DNA of 39,707 nucleotides from positions 1 through 39,707 of the forward strand of contig JAFSWF010000026.1 in the NCBI GenBank assembly GCA_017444615.1, written 5' to 3'. The translations under genes and the position numbers were made by a program. Below are positions 34,927 to 39,707 of the stretch, in pieces (within the stretch, counting starts at the first letter, position 1; the number at the start of each line of letters is the position of its first letter). Source of the DNA: Paludibacteraceae bacterium (lineage in GTDB: Bacteria > Bacteroidota > Bacteroidia > Bacteroidales > Paludibacteraceae). The notes below the pieces were generated by a model that saw only the letters and a program-made list of their open reading frames with translations, was not told the DNA's origin and did not search any database.

Positions 34927-35091
34927 CACCCGCTTTTGAAAAATAGAGCAAGTGTTCTTACACTAAAATGTGCTTATGCGCAGCCCCTCGGGACGTAAAA
35001 TGAAATTTTGCGGACCGAAGAGCGAGAAGGCGACGAAAATTCATATGAGCAACGTAGTTGCGAATCGTATTGAGTCGCGCTTCGCGCGAAA
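34927..35091 (+). other. Leader between promoter and tRNA-Asp
   Basis: About 160 bases with no credible protein. Two small hairpins are visible: GCAAC-GTA-GTTGC (35049-35061) and TCGCGC-TTC-GCGCGA (35075-35089). The second stands directly before the mature 5' end and may guide processing. Confidence 0.5.
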
Positions 35092-35165
35092 GGTGCGGTA
35101 GTTCAGTTGGTTAGAATACCGGCCTGTCACGCCGTAGGTCGCGAGTTCGAGTCTCGTCCGCACCG
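35092..35165 (+). tRNA. tRNA-Asp, anticodon GTC
   Basis: 74 nt. Acceptor GGTGCGG/CCGCACC, D-arm with GTTC/GAAT, anticodon stem CCGGC/GCCGT (last pair C-G/T-type) around CTGTCAC, T-stem GCGAG/CTCGT, discriminator G. CCA is not encoded. The integrase relic lies just downstream, so this tRNA is the likely attachment site. Confidence 0.95.
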
Positions 35166-35205
35166 CAAGTGCTGAAAATCAACGAGTTACGCTTGAGACG
35201 CGTTG

Positions 35206-35227
35206 AAATCTGCACAAAATCTGCACA
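35206..35227 (+). repeat. Tandem 11-bp direct repeat AAATCTGCACA
   Basis: Two exact adjacent copies between the tRNA-Asp end and the recombinase gene. Position and form suit recombinase arm-type binding sites. Confidence 0.7.
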
Positions 35228-35257
35228 AGTGACTTTCACTGATGTGGAAGTCACTTG
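35226..35257. repeat. Inverted repeat upstream of the recombinase
   Basis: Perfect 10-base arms CAAGTGACTT and AAGTCACTTG around a 12-base centre. No T-run follows, so an operator or recombination site is more likely than a terminator. Confidence 0.7.
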
Positions 35258-35334
35258 CCGTATATAAACCTAAATTTATTAAATTCCTGCCGTCAATCAG
35301 AAAAATGGTTGGCGGCACTAATTGTTAATTAACT

Positions 35335-36096
35335 ATGTTAAATCAAAATTTTGGAGCTCTGAGGAAGTACGTTCCGGCAGAACTCAAACACAACTCAAGA
35401 GGATGGTACATTGAGTACTACCGCCTAAACCCAACTATTGATGAATTTGAGCGCGTTCGTCTAATGATGAATCGCGAGCGCAGACGCTGTAAATCTCTTA
35501 CTGAGTTTAAACTGCAGACCAGCGCTATCATGCTCCAGATCAACAATCAGCTTGCCGCTGGATTTATCAATCTCCAGCAGAATCTACCAGCCTATGGTAT
35601 TGGTGCACCGGACTCTACTGCTATGTCCGGCGATAATGTTCGTTATTATACGCCTTTAGAGCAAGTCATTGACTTGTATGAGGCAGACCGTAGCAAAGAG
35701 CTAAAAGAGACGACTATGCGCAGTTATAGTTGCTTCTGTAAGCAATTTAAGGAGTGGATCCATAAGAACTATCCAACTATCTCCGCTTCGGGCTTCTCGC
35801 AGATTCTCGCGAACCAGGACATGGAGTATGTATTGGATGGCAATAACTCTAAAGGAAAGACATCCGTCCGCAAAAAGATCAATGAAGATCGCGTGAGCGC
35901 ACTAAAGCTGCCGAAGGAATATCAATTGTACTCTCTCCGTGATAGTGGAATTAACAACCTCTTGCGTGCCGGTGCTAACGATTTGGATGTTGTTCAGATA
36001 GTCGGTCACAGTGACCTTTCAATGACCTTCCGTTACGCTAACCATATTGATAGCGAACTCATCAATCGTATCAACAAAATAGCTCCAGAGTTCTAA
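35335..36096 (+). pseudogene. Tyrosine recombinase (integrase) with internal deletion
   Basis: 253 residues; relatives have about 400. The N-terminal arm-binding and core-binding domains (about 15-170, RGWYIEYY ... MEYVLDGNNSKGKT) are followed at once by the end of the catalytic domain (LYSLRDSGINNLLRAGA, then IVGHSDLSMTFRYANH). The second-Arg box, the GH and the nucleophilic Tyr are kept. The segment that should carry the first catalytic Arg and the Lys, roughly 130 residues, is missing between GNNSKGK and KKINEDR. The frame is intact, but a working enzyme is not expected. Sits 170 bases behind tRNA-Asp with likely binding repeats between. No other element genes remain. Confidence 0.85.
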
Positions 36097-36116
36097 ATCT
36101 TGCGTGCCTCGCACAC

Positions 36117-36157
36117 AAAATCCGTCTGCTCTTACACTTAGAGTGGACGGATTTTTT
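36117..36157 (+). terminator. Intrinsic terminator after recombinase relic
   Basis: Arms AAAATCCGTC (36117-36126) and GACGGATTTT (36146-36155), with inner CTCT/AGAG pairing and a T-run. Symmetric flanks would also work on the minus strand. Confidence 0.8.
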
Positions 36158-36490
36158 ACTTCTACCTCTTTTCGTTGGTTTTCCAAAGATAGGACTGATT
36201 TTTGAAGATAGGAACAAAAAGCGGAAATTTTTTGTAATCTATTGATATAGTCCGTATTACGAAACAATGATTTACCCAGAAACCATCCAAACATCGGACA
36301 AGCCGTTCGGTTATTGTGCGATTTGTCCGGTGGTACAAATCGTAAAGTATTGAAAATGAGCCAGTTGGCAGAGGAAGATAGCAAAATCTTCCGCTCTTTC
36401 CCTCTGGAGAGCCCCAACCGCCCTGCTATATCTGCTTCCGATAAGTCTTCTTCAAAAGCGGAATATGCAGTCAACACTTTCAACTTTTTC

Positions 36491-36690
36491 TACACCAAGT
36501 CTCGCTATTCCCACTGACCTTAATGGTCTATGCTATGTCCGTTGAACTTGTGAGTCTTCCTCTGCTCCAAGTGCCGAAAGTCCCCCACCGCTCCGCGTGC
36601 CTTGATGGTCTGCAATTAGCGCACGAACCTTGAGAGTCTTCTTTGCTTTGCGCCTCAAAAGTCCACTTGTGTTCACGCGTTCAAAGGTCT
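36491..36690. repeat. Degenerate repeat, period about 27 bp, motif RRGTCY
   Basis: Eight GTC cores at 36499, 36526, 36554, 36580, 36608, 36636, 36661 and 36687 (spacing 25-28). Most sit in CTTGANGGTCT or CAAARGTCY contexts, with GC-rich stretches between. Confidence 0.55.
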
Positions 36691-36704
36691 TGCTCAAAAC
36701 GAAA

Positions 36705-36734
36705 CTACCGCTCAATCTCAGGATTGTGCGGTAG
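36705..36734 (-). terminator. Probable terminator of the hydrolase operon
   Basis: Hairpin CTACCGC-T-CAATC / TCAG loop / GATTG-T-GCGGTAG, 12 pairs with one T-T mismatch. On the minus strand it is followed by TTTCGTTTTG. It lies 70 bases behind the hydrolase stop codon. Confidence 0.6.
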
Positions 36735-36803
36735 CGACATAAAGGGAACCATTAAAGTGATTCAAGATACGCAAACGCAAACTCCTTGCACCTCGTTTGT
36801 GTA

Positions 36804-37394
36804 TTATAGTTCAGTTAACATCTTCTTTGCCAACGGCACATACCATGTGCGGACTTCATCAGCCGTGGGAGTATGTCCTCCGGGGAAATGGAAGGAACGG
36901 TTGTAGTGCTCCAAGAAGAGCGGCTCGAAATGTGCCAAGGTGTCTTGCTCGCCAAACAATCCCCAGACGCGTTCTCTGTATGCATCGGTACAATTGTCGA
37001 ATTGCTTAGCCTCCAAAGCAGCAAACTCATCTACCAAGGCTTCATCTATGACAAAGTTTTGAATACCATCTTTGCGTGGTGACTTGTATTGATGTTCGCC
37101 TATGCGCTGCCGGAGAAAGTCAGACATCTGGAAGTGCGGATTGCCGAGCAAAGCAGGAATACCTACGACCGGAGCAATCATCTGCGCATAGAATGCGCCA
37201 CAACTATTCCCTATTAGCAAGTCTGGCTTTTCTCGGTCAATTAGTTCTCGAATGAAACGTAGCGCGTCCTTTGGGTGCATAGGTAAGTCCGGCGTAAACA
37301 CATCGGCTCTCCCTGCGAATGCTTCGCGTAGCGCAATTGCCGGAACACATAGCCCGCTTGCATAAAAGCCATGTAAGAACAATAACTTTTTCAT
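36804..37394 (-). CDS. YqiA/YcfP-like alpha/beta hydrolase
   Basis: 196 residues. N-terminal LFLHGFYASG, nucleophile elbow GNSCG (Ser about 64), Asp in FGEQDTLAHFE, His in PGGHTP: a complete catalytic triad of the small esterase family UPF0227. Substrate unknown. Its ATG overlaps the stop of the GNAT-AlkD gene by 4 bases; last gene of the operon. Confidence 0.85.
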   Translation of the reverse strand: MKKLLFLHGFYASGLCVPAIALREAFAGRADVFTPDLPMHPKDALRFIRELIDREKPDLLIGNSCGAFYAQMIAPVVGIPALLGNPHFQMSDFLRQRIGEHQYKSPRKDGIQNFVIDEALVDEFAALEAKQFDNCTDAYRERVWGLFGEQDTLAHFEPLFLEHYNRSFHFPGGHTPTADEVRTWYVPLAKKMLTEL

Positions 37395-38584
37395 TTCACT
37401 CGCAAGGTTTTTAGCAAAGTCTTCTGCTCACCTGTTATACGGAAACTCTCAACGGCTTTTTGAATGGTCATGCGATGCGTTATGGAATCTAATCGGCGTT
37501 GCTGGATGTACGGTAACGCAGCATCCCATTGTTTGGCAAGCGCCGTGGCAAAGAACCACGCTTGCATCATGCGGATGTAATACTCATTGTTCTTAATGGA
37601 GGCTACCCATTCCAAGTATTCCGGTCGGAAAGTTTCGTCTAAAAAGTAGCGCATCAGCGTTCCTATGCCAAATCGTTTCGTATAAGTGTGCGTGCTCCTC
37701 ACCCACTTACGAATGAACGGTAACAACTCCGTCGTACGTTTCTTGAAGCAACTAGGCGATAGTTGGTCGCAAGTAGCCCAATTATCCACATGCGGCAGGA
37801 ACTGCTCCAGTTCAGCGATACATGTGTTGAAATCTTTCTCTTCCGATAGGATAAACGCATGCAGTTGGTTCTCGTCAAAATAGCGATGTGGCAAACTGTG
37901 CAAGAACTCTTGTGCAACAGGAGTCTTGCAGATTTGCTTCGCCATTTTGCGTAAGTCCGGGGTACGCACGCCAATTACCGTCTCACGCGCCATAGTCGGC
38001 AGCAGCTTGCTTTGGAAATCTGCGTAGGCTTGGTCTTGTAAAGCAAAGAGTTTGGTCTGAATATACGCACCTCCGTCCAGTCGCATAATCTTTACCAATC
38101 GGTCATCTCCGAGATATAGATGAATGCATAGATTAAATGCGCCGGTATCGCGGAAGCCGCACTTATACATCACACGCTCAGAGGCAGGATTATCCACAAA
38201 GCAATCACACCATAGCACCTCGAAATGCTGCTCTTGAAAACAGTAATCTATCATCAGGCGCAACGCCTCCGAACATATATTTTGGTTCCAATACGGTTTG
38301 GCAACCCAATAGCCGACCTCTGCATCATGCTCGCCAATGGCAATGTTGCTTTCTTCATACAGATAATAGCCCATGCAACCAATCGCTTCGCCGGTCTGTT
38401 TGAGTTCAATCGCCCATGTATGATCATTGTGAAAGACTGTCCGGATTATCTCCAAACTTTCTTGCACGTTCTTGTGCGGTGTCCATCCTGCACGAGGTCC
38501 CACATCAGGGTCAGAAGCGTATTTGAACAACGTTTCTGCATCGCTCTCCCGCCATGGTCGCAATATAATTCTATTTGTTTCCAT
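37391..38584 (-). CDS. GNAT acetyltransferase fused to an AlkD-type DNA alkylation repair domain
   Basis: 397 residues. Part 1 (1-165) is a RimJ/RimL-type acetyltransferase (RIILRPWRESDAETLFKYASD, GYWVAKPYWNQNICSEAL, NPASERVMYKCGF). The acetyl-CoA loop is less Gly-rich than usual. Part 2 (about 175-397) is an AlkD-like helical-repeat glycosylase: GVRTPDLRKMAKQI, LPHRYFDENQLHAFIL, VDNWATCDQLSP with the conserved Trp and Asp, and RFGIGTLMRYFLD with an Arg. AlkD enzymes excise bulky or cationic alkylated bases. No stop or frameshift between the two parts. Overlaps both neighbours. Confidence 0.88.
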   Translation of the reverse strand: METNRIILRPWRESDAETLFKYASDPDVGPRAGWTPHKNVQESLEIIRTVFHNDHTWAIELKQTGEAIGCMGYYLYEESNIAIGEHDAEVGYWVAKPYWNQNICSEALRLMIDYCFQEQHFEVLWCDCFVDNPASERVMYKCGFRDTGAFNLCIHLYLGDDRLVKIMRLDGGAYIQTKLFALQDQAYADFQSKLLPTMARETVIGVRTPDLRKMAKQICKTPVAQEFLHSLPHRYFDENQLHAFILSEEKDFNTCIAELEQFLPHVDNWATCDQLSPSCFKKRTTELLPFIRKWVRSTHTYTKRFGIGTLMRYFLDETFRPEYLEWVASIKNNEYYIRMMQAWFFATALAKQWDAALPYIQQRRLDSITHRMTIQKAVESFRITGEQKTLLKTLRVK

Positions 38585-38984
38585 GTAAACCGATTCCTGC
38601 TAAGATGGCTTCTATAAAACCAAAGGCAAAATAGGCATTACAGATGGCATTGAAGCCCCAGATCCACCATTCGAGAGAAATCCAAAGCATAAGGATGATG
38701 CTACATGCCAAGACGGCAGGTTGTGCGAGGCGATGTTTTTTGAATAGCATCAAAGCCGCCAAGAACTGCGGTAGTCCATTCACTGCCAGCAGCTCAAATC
38801 CCGACGGGATGAAGTCCCGAAAGAAAATGTCTGGCCACGGCATCTTAGCGCGTAGCAATTCCAGCATTGGGTCCATGCCCCACATAGCACCTGTCGGGTC
38901 AATCCACATCATCGTTGCGCCCCATACGGCACCTATGCCGATGAATAATGTCCAGAATTTTTCTATACCAATTATCGCTTTCAT
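38571..38984 (-). CDS. Small four-helix membrane protein, unknown function
   Basis: 137 residues with four hydrophobic stretches (about 8-28, 60-80, 88-108, 112-132) and a polar loop with IDPTGAMWGMDPMLELL. I do not recognise the family with confidence. Overlaps the GNAT-AlkD start by 14 bases and the MmcQ/YjbR stop by 4. Confidence 0.75.
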   Translation of the reverse strand: MKAIIGIEKFWTLFIGIGAVWGATMMWIDPTGAMWGMDPMLELLRAKMPWPDIFFRDFIPSGFELLAVNGLPQFLAALMLFKKHRLAQPAVLACSIILMLWISLEWWIWGFNAICNAYFAFGFIEAILAGIGLHGNK

Positions 38985-39328
38985 TTCTTCTTACTATATT
39001 TAGCTTTCACTATCTCGTAGGAGTTGCGGATGAGGTCTTGCGCAAGATCTTCGGGCGCAACGTGCGGGTCAAGACCAATCCAATGTTTTGGCGACTCGTT
39101 ATACGGATTGCCAATACAATCGTATTGAGCCTTCAACTCGTCAATCCGTTCGGGTTGGCACTTGAGCGATACCACCTGAAAATCATTGAGGTCAAAGAAG
39201 CAGAACATGTGCCCACACACATAAAACACAAGCACACTATCGCCGTTCTTGAATTTCACAAACGGCAACTTCTCCTCTACGTCTGCGCCTAACGATAGGC
39301 AATAATCCCTATATTCTTCGACGTTCAT
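38981..39328 (-). CDS. MmcQ/YjbR family protein
   Basis: 115 residues of the double-wing CyaY-like fold: NVEEYRDYCLSLGADVEEKLPF at the start, the central VSLKCQPERIDEL and HWIGLDP segments. Members are thought to bind DNA, but their role is not settled. Three bases downstream of the nitroreductase stop. Confidence 0.88.
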   Translation of the reverse strand: MNVEEYRDYCLSLGADVEEKLPFVKFKNGDSVLVFYVCGHMFCFFDLNDFQVVSLKCQPERIDELKAQYDCIGNPYNESPKHWIGLDPHVAPEDLAQDLIRNSYEIVKAKYSKKK

Positions 39329-39331
39329 GAA

Positions 39332-39706
39332 TTATACCCACTCAAAATTCTCTTTGCCGGCACCGATTTCGAAATGGCACTTGGCAATACCGAGGTCGAT
39401 AGGCGCATAGCCGAGACCGTTGGTCAGCGAGAAGGCTTTCTTCGCCTCCACCTTGTTGCCATCACGCAACACAAAACGGAACAACTGCTGATTGACAGCC
39501 GTTGGAGCCAGTAGTGCAGCTTCTACTCCCCGCACGAACCAGTCTGGGAAGGGTATACCTTCGGCTACATCATCAATTGTCTTTTTCTGCGGATGCTGGA
39601 TGCCTTGGTTCGCTCCGTAACCCACCGGCACTAAGCACACTAAGTGTTCGTCGTTGCGCACCTCGTAACTATCCGGCTGCTTGCTGAACGTCAGTCCAAC
39701 CCAGCA
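39332..39706 (-). CDS. Nitroreductase family protein, C-terminal part (5' end outside the window)
   Basis: The frame is open to the window edge, where it reads CWVGLTFSK, the usual centre of a nitroreductase fold before VPVGYG. FVRGVEAALLAPTAVNQQLFRF and GLGYAPIDLGIAKCHFEIGA complete the FMN-binding C-terminal half. The internal GTG at 39661 is not the start. Flavin-dependent reduction of nitro or quinone compounds is the family role. First visible gene of the terminal operon. Confidence 0.85.
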   Translation of the reverse strand, partial: CWVGLTFSKQPDSYEVRNDEHLVCLVPVGYGANQGIQHPQKKTIDDVAEGIPFPDWFVRGVEAALLAPTAVNQQLFRFVLRDGNKVEAKKAFSLTNGLGYAPIDLGIAKCHFEIGAGKENFEWV

Positions 39707-39707
39707 A

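Larger units (their letters stand above)
36158..36803. other. Gene-poor region after the recombinase relic
   Basis: No gene I can support. Contents: an inverted repeat CGATTTGT/ACAAATCG (36319-36342), a degenerate repeat with period about 27 bp (36491-36690), and a hairpin that probably ends the hydrolase operon (36705-36734). Open frames at 36019-36483 (minus) and 36314-36517 (plus) have no recognisable domain; one may be a scrap of the lost element. Confidence 0.6.

Noticed and set aside
36019-36483. 154-residue minus-strand reading frame with a helix-turn-helix-like stretch (EADIAGRLGLSRG)
   Set aside because: It runs through the recombinase 3' end and a terminator, and most of it has no recognisable fold. 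A plus-strand frame covers the same bases. At best a scrap of lost element DNA.

Overview
The window is a 39.7-kb piece of a chromosome from the order Bacteroidales (Bacteroidota). The evidence is consistent. At least ten promoters match the Bacteroidota sigma form TTTG-N20-TAnnTTTG. The tmRNA tag ends in YALAA. There is a PorZ-type protein of the type IX secretion system and a TamL-type outer-membrane lipoprotein. The lipid A/KDO genes (lpxK, an msbA-like gene, kdsA) show a Gram-negative envelope. A member of, or near, Paludibacteraceae is possible, but the genus cannot be fixed from sequence reading alone.

Layout. 1-507: 3' part of tmRNA, tRNA-Ala(CGC), a decayed tRNA-Ala-like fragment and two terminators. 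528-3107 (minus): ansA-pepD, cytosolic asparagine and dipeptide breakdown. 3273-7018 (plus): SulP transporter, CotH-like exported protein, reverse rubrerythrin. 7052-15789 (minus): a probable 8.7-kb operon tamL-rnhB-sppA-lpxK-msbA-mnmA, mostly envelope biogenesis. 15774-16729 (plus): a SpoU rRNA/tRNA methyltransferase from a divergent promoter. 16769-19144 (minus): thrS with a 340-nt leader that carries a tandem repeat. 19483-20000: DUF2147 protein and rdgB from divergent overlapping promoters, with a giant duplicated PorZ behind rdgB. 24789-31377 (minus): LOG-family enzyme, a GH16-fold protein with N-terminal repeats, kdsA, nucleoside kinase, SPOR protein, folE and an AT-rich acyltransferase, closely spaced like one operon. 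31497-34142 (minus): small outer-membrane barrel and gyrB. 34295-34848 (minus): dtd. 34895-36157 (plus): tRNA-Asp followed by an internally deleted tyrosine recombinase, the scar of an integrated element. 36804-39707 (minus): a tightly overlapping operon of nitroreductase (partial), MmcQ/YjbR, a small membrane protein, a GNAT-AlkD fusion and a YqiA-like hydrolase.

No complete new defence or mobile system is visible. The most unusual feature is a set of short-period repeats (mostly 7 bp, also 8, 11, about 16 and about 27 bp). They fill intergenic gaps and also sit, in frame, inside conserved housekeeping genes: pepD, mnmA, a SpoU methyltransferase, thrS and gyrB. Second is a PorZ protein made of two tandem PorZ-like propeller modules with a single C-terminal domain. 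Third is a very uniform promoter architecture with an extended -33 element (TTTGCnnAT), which at two loci forms a palindrome shared by two divergent promoters.

All calls come from reading the sequence. No alignment, structure prediction or database search was run.
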